Shown here piece after piece: positions 1 through 7,235 of a stretch of 64,000 bases of DNA. The notes under the pieces were generated by a model. The model saw only the letters and a list, made by a program, of their open reading frames with translations, made no database searches and was not told the origin of the DNA. This stretch comes from Streptomyces qinzhouensis. Its GTDB lineage: Bacteria > Actinomycetota > Actinomycetes > Streptomycetales > Streptomycetaceae. The position numbers were made by a program, and so were the translations under genes. The first letter of the stretch is position 1. Every line of letters starts with the position of its first letter. The stretch is taken from positions 2,852,001 through 2,916,000 of the forward strand of contig NZ_CP042266.1 in the NCBI RefSeq assembly GCF_007856155.1, read 5' to 3'.

Positions 1-198
1 CCCCGGTTCGCCCGGGGGTCCGAGCGTGACCCCGTACGGACCGAGCGGCTCGTACGGGACACGGTCGAGCGGCTCGGCTGGGGCGGGGACGTGTCGCTCG
101 GGCACTTTCTGGGCGGCACGCTCTTCCACTCCCTCGCCCTCGTCACCTGCTCCCCCAACCGCGCCCGGCCCGATCTGGGCTGTCCGCTCGCCCGGTGA
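1..198 (+). CDS. C-terminal end of an unrecognised protein (partial)
   Basis: An open frame enters from the left edge of the window and ends at a TGA at 196-198, giving about 65 residues. The end reads ...GGTLFHSLALVTCSPNRARP..., which I cannot assign to a family. GC-rich third positions fit a real Streptomyces coding frame. The next gene starts 111 bases later on the same strand. The start lies outside the window, so length and function cannot be judged. Confidence 0.5.
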   Translation, partial: PRFARGSERDPVRTERLVRDTVERLGWGGDVSLGHFLGGTLFHSLALVTCSPNRARPDLGCPLAR

Positions 199-309
199 GC
201 GAAGATCGACTCGCCGGGACCGATGAGTTTCTTCGCGGCCCCCGGTCAGAGATCATGACTGGCGCACCACCCGAGTGTGGGCCGGACCCGAGACACTGAG
301 GAACCACAG

Positions 310-879
310 ATGCGCACTCTGATCAGCTCCGCCTTCATTTCGCTCGACGGTGTCGTGGAGGCTCCGGGCGGCGAGCCCGGCTACCGGAACTCCGGCTGGA
401 CCTTCAACACCGATTTCCTGCCCGAGGCCTTCGCCATCAAGGGCCGGGAGCAGGGCGAGGCCACGGCGATACTGCTGGGCCGCACCAGCTACGAGGCCTT
501 CAGCCCGGTCTGGCCGACGATGGAGGAGTTCGCCGACTACAAGGAGATGCCGAAGTACGTCGTCTCCACCACCCTCGGCGAGGACGACCTGGTGTCCAAC
601 TGGGGCGAGACCACGATCCTGCGTTCGGTGGACGAGGTCGCCGCGCTGAAGGAGACCGAGGGCGGCCCGATCATCGTCCACGGCAGCGCCACCCTGAACC
701 ACGCCCTGTCGGACGCCGGTCTGATCGACCGCTACCACCTGCTGGTCTTCCCGCTGCTGCTGGGCGCGGGCAAGCGGCTCTTCAGCACCACGGACAAGGA
801 CGTCCAGAAGCTGAAGCTGGTCGAGCACGCGGCCTACGACAACGGCCTCCAGCTGAACGTCCTCGACGTCGTCCGCTGA
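310..879 (+). CDS. Dihydrofolate reductase / RibD C-terminal-fold family protein
   Basis: A 189-residue protein with the layout of the DHFR/RibD-C fold: an N-terminal MRTLISSAFISLDGVVEAP strand-loop, a central LLGRTSYEAF motif, and a C-terminal LLVFPLLLGAGKRLF segment. Such proteins are NAD(P)H-dependent reductases of unknown substrate and are widespread as paralogues in Streptomyces. I place the start at ATG 310 because a GAGG ribosome site lies just upstream; an in-frame codon 33 bases earlier lacks one. A degenerate copy of the last third of this gene lies at about 2723-2930. The general fold is secure, the substrate is unknown. Confidence 0.85.
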   Translation: MRTLISSAFISLDGVVEAPGGEPGYRNSGWTFNTDFLPEAFAIKGREQGEATAILLGRTSYEAFSPVWPTMEEFADYKEMPKYVVSTTLGEDDLVSNWGETTILRSVDEVAALKETEGGPIIVHGSATLNHALSDAGLIDRYHLLVFPLLLGAGKRLFSTTDKDVQKLKLVEHAAYDNGLQLNVLDVVR

Positions 880-906
880 CCGGGCGCCCCGCCCGCCGCA
901 GCACCG

Positions 907-944
907 GCGCCGCTGCCGGGCCCATGGCCGGAGCCCGGCGGCGC
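907..944 (+). terminator. Probable terminator after the DHFR-family gene
   Basis: GCGCCG-ctg-CCGGGC pairs with GCCCGGCGGCGC around an 11-base loop. It is a strong GC stem with no U run, as is usual for Streptomyces, 28 bases past the stop codon. Confidence 0.5.
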
Positions 945-1008
945 GGCTCCGGCCGTCTTGGACACCCGAGCCCCTCGGAAGACATCATTCGAAACAGGCC
1001 GACGAAGC

Positions 1009-1986
1009 CTATTGGCCTTTCTTGAGAACAGTGGCAGCAAGCTCGATGCGATCCCTCAGTTGCCGCCCGGCCGACTCAAGTGTCTTTCGATTGTCGCGGA
1101 TCAGGGCGCGCTGATATTCGCTTTGGATCGAATAATGAATGCCTGCGAAATCGACCCGCTCCTTGCACTTGACGTCCGCCACTGCCACCCTGACGGCCTC
1201 GGGACCGGATGAGTCCTCCTGACTGATCCCGAGATCTTTCATCGGATTTCGAGGGTTTCGTACGGAGAATCCGGCGTCCTTCATGCATGCGGACCAGCGC
1301 CCGTCGACCTTCACACCTCGCCCATCACTGACGCTTCGAGATTCCGCCTCCCTTTTCAGGGAAAATGTGAACATGATGTCAACAGTACCCGGGCGAGGTG
1401 CGTAAAGTTTCAAGAACGACTCTCTGGTGCACCCGCCGACGGGCGCCGCCCTTCCGTTGATCATTGGCCCGCCTCTCTTTCGTTCAGCCTCTTCCTGGCT
1501 TGCCGGAAGATCGCCGAGAGAAAGGTCGGGGGCGCCGACGAGAGCGGTACGCTCTGCCTCCGTACGAGCGGGTCGGACCTCGCCGCTCGAATTCTCTTCA
1601 GATTCCTTCTGGGGCCCGTACCCATATTTCGATGCGACGTTCAGGTCGAGGAGGCCAAAAACGCGGCTGTGCTTTTTATCGTCCGCCACCGGTGAAGGCT
1701 TCGGGGGAGTGTAATGGAACCCGAGGCGCGCCATGCATTCCTTCAGCAGGACGCCTTGGGCTTCGTCGAGGGTCTGCTGCTCCTGGGCTGTTGGTTCGTA
1801 GTCGTCCAGGGGAAACCTCAGATCCTGCACAGCGAGCGCGCCGGGCCGGCTGGTCGATCCTTCGACTACCTCCTCCCTTGCCTCCTCCGTGGCGTTGCTC
1901 TTTCCCGAGCACGCAGCAAGAGCGGCGACCAGACCGGCCACCATTGCCGCGACCAGCGGGCTATTGAGTTGACGGCGTGATCGCAT
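1009..1986 (-). CDS. Secreted lipoprotein, unrecognised
   Basis: A 325-residue protein with a lipoprotein signal: basic MRSRRQ, a hydrophobic stretch, and the lipobox LAAC at about residues 23-26. It should be lipid-anchored outside the membrane. The mature part has scattered Cys residues (KECMARLGF, GGCTRESF, WSACMKDAGF, VKCKER) resembling a family of Streptomyces lipoproteins with small Cys-containing repeats, but I know of no assigned function. The region is visibly less GC-rich than its neighbours and uses more A/T-ending codons, which together with the next gene suggests later acquisition. The start at ATG 1986 is supported by an upstream G-rich ribosome site. Confidence 0.75.
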   Translation of the reverse strand: MRSRRQLNSPLVAAMVAGLVAALAACSGKSNATEEAREEVVEGSTSRPGALAVQDLRFPLDDYEPTAQEQQTLDEAQGVLLKECMARLGFHYTPPKPSPVADDKKHSRVFGLLDLNVASKYGYGPQKESEENSSGEVRPARTEAERTALVGAPDLSLGDLPASQEEAERKRGGPMINGRAAPVGGCTRESFLKLYAPRPGTVDIMFTFSLKREAESRSVSDGRGVKVDGRWSACMKDAGFSVRNPRNPMKDLGISQEDSSGPEAVRVAVADVKCKERVDFAGIHYSIQSEYQRALIRDNRKTLESAGRQLRDRIELAATVLKKGQ

Positions 1987-2078
1987 GACAGCGCCCCCGC
2001 TTCTCGCATATTCGGCAGAATAACGTCACCGCCCCCCTGCGGGGCGGGGCGGTGGCTTAGAACTACCCGCGGTTGCCG

Positions 2079-2528
2079 TTACGGCTTCCAGATGTCCCGC
2101 ATGGTCTTGTTTCCGGCCGAGGACAGGGCATTCTTGTAGTTCGGAGAAGCGTTTCCGGAGTATCCGGCAGGTATCGACCCCTCCAAACCTCCACCCTTGT
2201 AACCGGTGAAGACGTAGAAGGTCCCGTGCGAGCGATTCCAGTACGAGGCGGCGTCGTTATCGACCAGCCTCCCTATTCCACTGCAATTCAGGAGAATCGA
2301 AGGCGACTTGAAATAGTTGTCGCGGAAGTCGGCATCCCCGACCCAGATGTCGAAGACGCAGCCGGCATTGTTGGAGTTGTAGTAGAGACCGAATTCGGTG
2401 TCCTCCAGCTTCCCGTCGTCCTCGGCGGCGTTTGCAGTACCGGCCATGGTCAGGGAAATGCAGACAGCCGCAGCTACCGAGAGCACCGATCGGCCGAAAC
2501 GCATCTTCAATGTTGACTCTGTCATCAC
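2079..2528 (-). CDS. Small secreted protein, possibly peptidase-inhibitor I36 / crystallin-like
   Basis: A 149-residue protein with an N-terminal signal peptide (basic MRFGRS, hydrophobic core, cleavage near ANAA). The mature part contains FGLYYNSNNAGCVFDIWVGD and several Gly/aromatic strands, typical of the small secreted peptidase-inhibitor I36 or beta/gamma-crystallin-like proteins of Streptomyces. A GGAG site sits 6 bases before a double ATG, so the start is 2528 or 2525. Like the lipoprotein downstream it is AT-richer than its surroundings and the two probably came together. The family call is tentative. Confidence 0.65.
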   Translation of the reverse strand: MMTESTLKMRFGRSVLSVAAAVCISLTMAGTANAAEDDGKLEDTEFGLYYNSNNAGCVFDIWVGDADFRDNYFKSPSILLNCSGIGRLVDNDAASYWNRSHGTFYVFTGYKGGGLEGSIPAGYSGNASPNYKNALSSAGNKTMRDIWKP

Positions 2529-2722
2529 TTACTCCGGAGTTCTGATGCCGCTGGCGGCATTGAGTTTCGACCTGGGGAAGGTTGAGCGCAGGGCCGCATA
2601 TGCGAGCGCCCGTCGTTGCCGAGCACATGACAGCGCGGCAACGCCGACCGGTCCCTGCGGACCTGGAAGAAACCTAGAACCTGGAGTGCACTTGAAATCA
2701 AGCATCGCGATACAACCTCGCC

Positions 2723-2930
2723 GGCCTGATCGACTGCCACCACCCGCCGGTCTCCCCGCAGCTCCTCGGCGCGGGCAAGCAGTTCGGGGACCACGGACAA
2801 GGACATCCGGAGGCTGAAGCCGGTCGGGCACGAGGTGTACGCCAACGGCCTCCGGCTCAACGTCTTCGACGCGGTCCGCCGACCGGGCGCCCTGCCCTCC
2901 GTATCAGCCGCGCGGCGCTGCCGACCCTCC
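2723..2930 (+). pseudogene. Decayed duplicate of the 3' end of the DHFR-family gene
   Basis: This stretch aligns with about 718-917, the last third of the DHFR-family gene and its downstream bases. Over the first 57 positions about 48 are identical, including GGCGCGGGCAAG, and similarity continues through CAACGGCCTCC and past the stop position. The copy has lost two bases near 2785, which breaks the frame, and its stop codon has become CGA. There is no start or N-terminal part. It lies on the same strand as the intact gene, with the two exported-protein genes between them. Confidence 0.75.
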
Positions 2931-3290
2931 GCCGGGCCGTGCAGCGCGGAGGGCGGCTCCGACTTCGGCCGCCATGGTCAGCGCCTCGGACGACAACGAC
3001 TCGGAGGCCTCGAAGGCGGTGAGGACCAGGCGCCCGGCGTCCCCGGTCCTGCGGACGTTGACCAGGATCTCGCTCCCTTCGTCGAAGCGGAGGGTGAAGA
3101 CCGGATCGAGGTCCATCAGGAAGTCGAAGCCCTCGCGATCCTCGTCCGAACGCGGCTCGGGCCCGAACGCCGCCTCACAGGCCCATTCGTCACCGGCGAC
3201 GCCGACCGTGACCTGGACTTCGTACCCTCCCAGGCGCAGGGAGCCATTGGCCCACCAGTCGAGCGTCGCTGTTCCCTGAAAGCTGTCCAT
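2904..3290 (-). CDS. Hypothetical protein, acidic
   Basis: A 128-residue soluble protein starting MDSFQGTATLDWWANGSLRL, with no signal peptide or transmembrane segment. It has alternating strand-like hydrophobics and an acidic DLDPVFTLRFDEGSEILV segment. The start at 3290 is chosen because the longer upstream frame would run into the end of the neighbouring gene, which stops at 3307. The 16-base gap suggests cotranscription with that gene. I do not recognise a family. Its 3' end overlaps the edge of the DHFR remnant on the other strand. Confidence 0.6.
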   Translation of the reverse strand: MDSFQGTATLDWWANGSLRLGGYEVQVTVGVAGDEWACEAAFGPEPRSDEDREGFDFLMDLDPVFTLRFDEGSEILVNVRRTGDAGRLVLTAFEASESLSSEALTMAAEVGAALRAARPGGGSAAPRG

Positions 3291-3306
3291 CGGCCCAGTA
3301 TCCGGG

Positions 3307-3753
3307 TCAGGTCCGCTTGCGGCTCGCGATCTCGTCGGAGAGCCGCTGCACGTCGGCGGGGTCCGCGTCCCGGGCAAGGGCGACGTAGTGGTCCATGACG
3401 GCCGGCCGGTAGCGCACGGGCAACGTCTGTCCTGGGGCGAGTCGGGTGAGCTCGGTGATCGTGAGGGCTTCGTCCGCGATACCGCGGAACGAGCTGCCGC
3501 CGGCGGTCTCCACGTCGAGCATCAGGACCACGCGTGGATTGCTATTGACCTCCCGCCAGTCGACGAGAACGCCGAGCGCGAGCGCCCCCGTACGCAGTTC
3601 CGCATCGCGCTTCCGCGCATCACCGCTCAGGAGCGGGTTCGGGGCGACGCCCGGGAAGTCGGGCCCGACGCCGAGCGATTCCCGACTCAGGTCGGGCCTG
3701 AGCTGCGCCATCATATCGTCGAGCTTCTTCTTCGATTTCTTCGAACCGAACAT
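3307..3753 (-). CDS. Hypothetical protein with basic N-terminus
   Basis: A 148-residue protein starting MFGSKKSKKKLDDMMAQL, a lysine-rich leader followed by a small beta-rich domain (ALALGVLVDWREVNSNPRVV, LPVRYRPAVMDHYVAL). The pattern resembles small Streptomyces proteins with an OB- or DUF3592-like strand set that cap off with a helical tail, but I cannot name the family. It is the first gene of a likely two-gene unit with the acidic protein downstream. Confidence 0.6.
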   Translation of the reverse strand: MFGSKKSKKKLDDMMAQLRPDLSRESLGVGPDFPGVAPNPLLSGDARKRDAELRTGALALGVLVDWREVNSNPRVVLMLDVETAGGSSFRGIADEALTITELTRLAPGQTLPVRYRPAVMDHYVALARDADPADVQRLSDEIASRKRT

Positions 3754-3928
3754 CCTGGCCCCTCCCTCACACCGGTGCCGGAATTCCGGCCCGGCGCTTC
3801 GCCCTCACTACGATGGTGCGTAACGGCCATTCTCGCGCAGTTGCGTTCCATCGTGGGCGCGGTGATGACCTTCGGCCCGTCCCGTGGCAAGACCGGGGTG
3901 CTGGTCTCGTACGGTGCCAGGCCGTGAA

Positions 3929-4153
3929 CTAGTACGCGTCCAGCGGGATCAGCCCGCCCGGCGCCACCGCGTCGGGCGCGTGCTCGCCCGGGGTCGGACC
4001 GGGCGGTGTCAGGGGTGCGCACTGGGGGCAGGCGTACCGTATGGCCCGCTCCACCCAGCGGACCGGCACCGGCGCGTAGGTCATCCGGCCGCACCGCAGG
4101 CAGTTCGCCGTCAGCGGGCACGGCGCGGGACCGGTGAGCGCGGTCGTGATCAC
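3929..4153 (-). CDS. Small zinc-ribbon protein
   Basis: A 74-residue protein starting at GTG 4153. It contains PCPLTANCLRCGRM and, 20 residues later, YACPQCAPL, so two CxxC knuckles can bind one zinc ion. Its GTG overlaps the TGA of the upstream ATPase gene in a GTGA arrangement, which implies translational coupling. Small Cys-rich proteins of this kind often sit beside anti-sigma-type ATPase genes in Streptomyces. The role is unknown. Confidence 0.65.
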   Translation of the reverse strand: MITTALTGPAPCPLTANCLRCGRMTYAPVPVRWVERAIRYACPQCAPLTPPGPTPGEHAPDAVAPGGLIPLDAY

Positions 4154-4572
4154 GGATAGGTCTCCGGGGGCACGGACAGCTCCGCCCATACGTATTTCCC
4201 CGGCCCCAACCGGCTCTCCACCCCCCACCGGTCGGCCAGCTCGCCCACCAGCCACAGCCCGCGCCCGCCCTCCGCGTCGGGCCCGGGGCGCGCCGGCCAC
4301 GGCCGCCCGTCGCCGGTGTCGTGCACCTCGATCCGCAGCCCGCCGCCGGGGGTGCGGGCGCATCGCGTCTCGATCTGCCGCCCGGGCGCCGCACTTCCGT
4401 GCCGCACGGCATTGGTGACCAGTTCGGAGAGTACGAGGGCGGCGGAGTGCTCGATACCGGAGAGCCCCCAGCCCGCGAGCGCCTTGCGCAAGCCGAGCCG
4501 TGCCCTGCCGACGCTCCGGGGATGCCGACTCCACCGGGCGATCCAAGTGCCGCCGTCGCAGGGACCGTTCAT
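4150..4572 (-). CDS. ATP-binding anti-sigma-factor-type regulator (HATPase_c)
   Basis: A 140-residue GHKL-fold ATPase of the RsbW/SpoIIAB-like group. The N box SELVTNAVRHG at about residues 49-59, the HDTGDGRPW segment near residue 84 and the glycine-rich GGRGLWLVGELADRWG near residue 101 form the ATP site. Such proteins act as serine kinases or sequester sigma factors, but most single-domain Streptomyces members have no known partner. It is divergent from the XRE gene at 4761, a pairing typical of the ATPase/XRE/DUF397 sets in this genus. Two palindromes lie in the shared upstream region. Confidence 0.8.
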   Translation of the reverse strand: MNGPCDGGTWIARWSRHPRSVGRARLGLRKALAGWGLSGIEHSAALVLSELVTNAVRHGSAAPGRQIETRCARTPGGGLRIEVHDTGDGRPWPARPGPDAEGGRGLWLVGELADRWGVESRLGPGKYVWAELSVPPETYP

Positions 4573-4638
4573 GTGTGCGCCGCTCCTCTGAGTACCCGCG
4601 CAAAAGCGGAGGATTCCCTATCAACTAACCGGAATCAT

Positions 4639-4658
4639 CTGATCCTTAGTCGGATCAG
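4639..4658. promoter_or_regulatory. Palindrome in the ATPase/XRE intergenic region
   Basis: CTGATCC and GGATCAG form a perfect 7-bp inverted repeat around TTAGTC, 67 bases from the ATPase start. This is a plausible operator for a dimeric regulator; the binder is unknown. Confidence 0.45.
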
Positions 4659-4725
4659 GTGAATTGCACTGCGGTTGATGGTTCCAGCATGGGGGTACGG
4701 CGTTAGCTTCAACAGGTCGGAAGCA

Positions 4726-4746
4726 GTGACACCAAGGGGGTGTCAC
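4726..4746. promoter_or_regulatory. Palindrome just upstream of the XRE gene
   Basis: GTGACACC and GGTGTCAC form a perfect 8-bp inverted repeat around AAGGG, ending two bases before the ribosome site of the XRE gene. It could be an autoregulatory operator or an RNA hairpin affecting translation. Confidence 0.5.
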
Positions 4747-4760
4747 GAGGGGAGACGGCC

Positions 4761-5705
4761 ATGGGGCGACGCAACGACAACTCCGGAGCAGCGGCAACCT
4801 CGGCGGCACTCTTCGGGGAACTGCTCAGACACCACCGCGAGCGCGCGAATCTCTCACAGGAGCAGCTCGCGGCCCAGATCCCGTGCGACCGGTCGCTGGT
4901 CACGAGGGTGGAGGCGGGGACTCGGGTACCTCAGCTCCCGTTCGTGAGCCGCTGCGACGAGCTACTGAATGCGGACGGGATGCTGGTGTCCCTGTGGTCA
5001 CGGGTGAACTGGTATCCGCAGGTGGACCATCCGGACTGGTTCCGTCGGCGAGCCGAGATGGACGCCCTGGCCGAGGCCGTGCACGTCTATCAGAGTCAGT
5101 TCATGCCAGGCCTGCTCCAGTCCGACGACTACGCCCACGCGCTGCTCTCACCGACGCTGGGCGCGAAGTTGGCCCAGGACTGGACGACAGCGCGACTGAG
5201 TCGGCAGCAGCGCTTCTTCGTCCCCGACGGCCCCTTGCTGTTCGTCGTTCTGGACGAGAGTGCGCTGCGAAACGTGGTCGGCAGCCCATCGATAATGCGT
5301 GATCAGTGTGCCTTCCTGTTGGCGGCAGGCAAACGACCGAACATTCGCATCCAAGTAGCCCCCGCCGAAAGCCCTCTGGACCTCCCGGCGGCATCCTTCT
5401 CGATGATCACATTGCCCGAAGGCGAGCGGTGGATCTACTCCGAGTCGCTGGACCGGGGGCACTTCAGCAACGATCCGGCCGTCCACACCCGTCACGCCCG
5501 AACCTATGATGTGCTCAGGGCCGACGCCCTCTCCGCGCTCGAATCCGCGGCTCTGATCACCAGCTTCATGGAAGGGTACTCAGGGGATGGACAACGGCTT
5601 CACCTCGGAAACCTGGGTCAAGAGCAGCTACAGCGGCCCCAACGGCGGCGACTGCGTCGAGGTGGCCCGCGCATCAGGGGACACCATCGCCGTCGCCGTA
5701 CGTGA
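4761..5705 (+). CDS. XRE-family helix-turn-helix regulator with DUF5753 domain
   Basis: A 314-residue regulator. Residues about 18-70 form an XRE helix-turn-helix (LSQEQLAAQI, SLVTRVEAGTRVP) and about 95-270 a DUF5753 ligand or partner domain (HVYQSQFMPGLLQSDDYAHA, RQQRFF). ATG 4761 follows a strong GAGGGGAG site; the upstream alternative lacks one. The expected end of the family is near FMEGYSGDG at about residue 274, but here the frame stays open for about 40 arginine-rich residues that are the out-of-frame reading of the DUF397 gene. A lost stop codon is likely. This family acts with DUF397 partners; bldB-like and abaA-like loci are built this way. Confidence 0.85.
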   Translation: MGRRNDNSGAAATSAALFGELLRHHRERANLSQEQLAAQIPCDRSLVTRVEAGTRVPQLPFVSRCDELLNADGMLVSLWSRVNWYPQVDHPDWFRRRAEMDALAEAVHVYQSQFMPGLLQSDDYAHALLSPTLGAKLAQDWTTARLSRQQRFFVPDGPLLFVVLDESALRNVVGSPSIMRDQCAFLLAAGKRPNIRIQVAPAESPLDLPAASFSMITLPEGERWIYSESLDRGHFSNDPAVHTRHARTYDVLRADALSALESAALITSFMEGYSGDGQRLHLGNLGQEQLQRPQRRRLRRGGPRIRGHHRRRRT

Positions 5706-5793
5706 CAGCAAGAACCCCACCGGTCCCCACCTCCACCTCACCCCCCGCGCCTTCGCCGGGCTCCTCACCTACGCCAGAGGTGCCTCACTCTGA
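5587..5793 (+). CDS. DUF397 domain protein
   Basis: A 68-residue protein with the full DUF397 signature: TWVKSSYSGPNGGDCVEVAR, then VAVRDSKNPTGPHLHLTPRAF. It starts inside the 3' end of the XRE frame and overlaps it by 119 bases in a different frame. DUF397 proteins are small partners of XRE/DUF5753 regulators in Streptomyces. The family assignment is firm; the biochemical role is unknown. Confidence 0.85.
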   Translation: MDNGFTSETWVKSSYSGPNGGDCVEVARASGDTIAVAVRDSKNPTGPHLHLTPRAFAGLLTYARGASL

Positions 5794-6426
5794 GGCTCGG
5801 GGCGTCTGCGACCGCGCGCTGTGGCCCAGTTCGCGGGCCAGGCCGAAGTAGTGGCGGAAGTTGTAGATCAGCGGGCTCCACGCGGCGGGCTCGATGTACT
5901 GGGTGCCGGGCACGGTGATGCCCGGGGCCGCGTGGACCCGCAGGACATGCGCCTCGACGATCAGGAACTCCCGCTCGGCGTCGTACCGCACCGCCGCCGC
6001 CCTCGCCTCCAGCTGGAGCGGGCACTCGGCGACGCGCGGGGGTCCGATCAGCTCCGAGGGGACGGGCGTGAGCCCGGCCGCGGTGAACTTGTCGGGCTCA
6101 TGGGTCACCGGGCCGCGTGAATCGCCCGGAAACGACGGGCGGCCGGTCAAGCCGCCCAGCAGCTCCACCTGCGGCCACAGCTCGGGGCCCGGCAGGCCGA
6201 CGGCCAGATCACGCCGTCCGGCCAACAGATTCTCGCCGGTCCGCCCGTCGGGACCGAGGCCGAGGACCAACGTCTGCCCCAGCGCCCAGGCCGAGGAGAT
6301 CGGTGCGAGATTGTCGGTGCCGTCCTCGTTCCGGGTGGTCAGCAGAGCGACAGGCGTGCCGAAGTAGAGGATGCTCGGTGTGATCGTCCGGGTCGTCGCG
6401 GACTCCGGGAGCGCGGTCATTTCCAT
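5785..6426 (-). CDS. Flavin reductase-like (FMN-binding split barrel) protein
   Basis: A 213-residue protein with the split-barrel flavin reductase layout: ILYFGTPVALLTTRNEDGTDNLAPISSAWALG near residues 19-50, ENLLAGRRDLAVGLP, and a C-terminal YIEPAAWSPLIYNFRHYFGL. The family binds FMN and reduces it or a related substrate with NAD(P)H. The start is ATG 6426 or ATG 6420; both are close to the shared operator with the divergent ArsR gene, which implies that this reductase is the regulated target. The stop overlaps the DUF397 stop region by nine bases on the opposite strand. Confidence 0.8.
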   Translation of the reverse strand: MEMTALPESATTRTITPSILYFGTPVALLTTRNEDGTDNLAPISSAWALGQTLVLGLGPDGRTGENLLAGRRDLAVGLPGPELWPQVELLGGLTGRPSFPGDSRGPVTHEPDKFTAAGLTPVPSELIGPPRVAECPLQLEARAAAVRYDAEREFLIVEAHVLRVHAAPGITVPGTQYIEPAAWSPLIYNFRHYFGLARELGHSARSQTPRASE

Positions 6427-6447
6427 GGCCAGAACCGTAGGCGGGCA

Positions 6448-6471
6448 ACGTTTCGGCGGGCGCCGAAACGT
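6448..6471. promoter_or_regulatory. Palindromic operator between reductase and ArsR genes
   Basis: ACGTTTCGGC and GCCGAAACGT form a perfect 10-bp inverted repeat around GGGC, midway between the two divergent start codons. The size and position fit a winged-helix ArsR dimer controlling both genes. Confidence 0.7.
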
Positions 6472-6491
6472 CGTGGCGGGACAATCGGGGT

Positions 6492-7205
6492 ATGGACATC
6501 CGGGAATCCGGCCGCGACCTCGCCGCCGTCGCCGCCCTGCTCGCCGACCCCACCCGGGCCGCGATCTGCCTGGCGCTGCTCGACGGGCGGTCCTGGTCCG
6601 CCGGGGAGCTGGCCCGGCATACGGGTGTGGCGCCGTCGACCGCCACCGGGCATCTCCACCTCCTGGTCGCCGCCGGGCTGCTGGCGGAGCAGCGCCAGGG
6701 GCGGCATCGGTACGTGGCCCTGGCGGGCCCGGACGTCGCGGACGTGGTGGAGACCCTGGCCGCGCTCGCCCCGCAGTCCCCGCGGCCCACGCCCCGGTCG
6801 CTGCGGTCCGCCCGCACATCCCGGGCCCTCGCCCGGGGCCGTACCTGCTACGACCACCTGGCGGGAGAACTCGGCATCGGCATCACCGACGCACTGGCCC
6901 GCCGGGGCCTGCTCGACGACCGCGGCGGTCTGGCACTGACCCCCGACGGCCGGGCATTCCTCACCGGCCTGGGCATCGACCTTCCGGTCACCCGCAGACC
7001 CGCGGTGCGGTCCTGTCTCGACCTCACCGAACGCCGTCCGCATCTCGCGGGCGCGGTCGGCGCCGCCCTCTGCCGTCATGCCTTCGACGAGGGCTGGATC
7101 ACCCGGATCGACTCGACCCGGGCCGTCGCCGTCACCGAGGTCGGCGCCCGGGAGTTCCGCCGCCACCTCGGGCTCGAAACGGCGAGCGCCCGTACGGCCG
7201 CCTGA
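6492..7205 (+). CDS. ArsR-family transcriptional regulator
   Basis: A 237-residue winged-helix regulator. Residues about 10-75 carry the ArsR DNA-binding domain (ALLADPTRAAICLALLDG, LARHTGVAPSTATGHLHLLV, GLLAEQRQGRHRYVAL). The C-terminal half (CYDHLAGELGIGITDAL, ITRIDSTRAVAVTEVG) is typical of longer ArsR members that sense small organic ligands rather than metals, and I see no clustered Cys metal site. It is divergent from the flavin reductase-like gene with a perfect palindrome between them, so autoregulation plus control of the reductase is the likely role. Confidence 0.85.
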   Translation: MDIRESGRDLAAVAALLADPTRAAICLALLDGRSWSAGELARHTGVAPSTATGHLHLLVAAGLLAEQRQGRHRYVALAGPDVADVVETLAALAPQSPRPTPRSLRSARTSRALARGRTCYDHLAGELGIGITDALARRGLLDDRGGLALTPDGRAFLTGLGIDLPVTRRPAVRSCLDLTERRPHLAGAVGAALCRHAFDEGWITRIDSTRAVAVTEVGAREFRRHLGLETASARTAA

Positions 7206-7228
7206 CGGGGACGGCCGTACGGGCGCTC
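7184..7228. terminator. Bidirectional terminator between ArsR and crystallin-like genes
   Basis: A perfect 17-bp stem, GAGCGCCCGTACGGCCG with its complement at 7212-7228, spans the ArsR stop codon and lies between two convergent genes, so it can serve both. Confidence 0.75.
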
Positions 7229-7235
7229 AGCGGCT

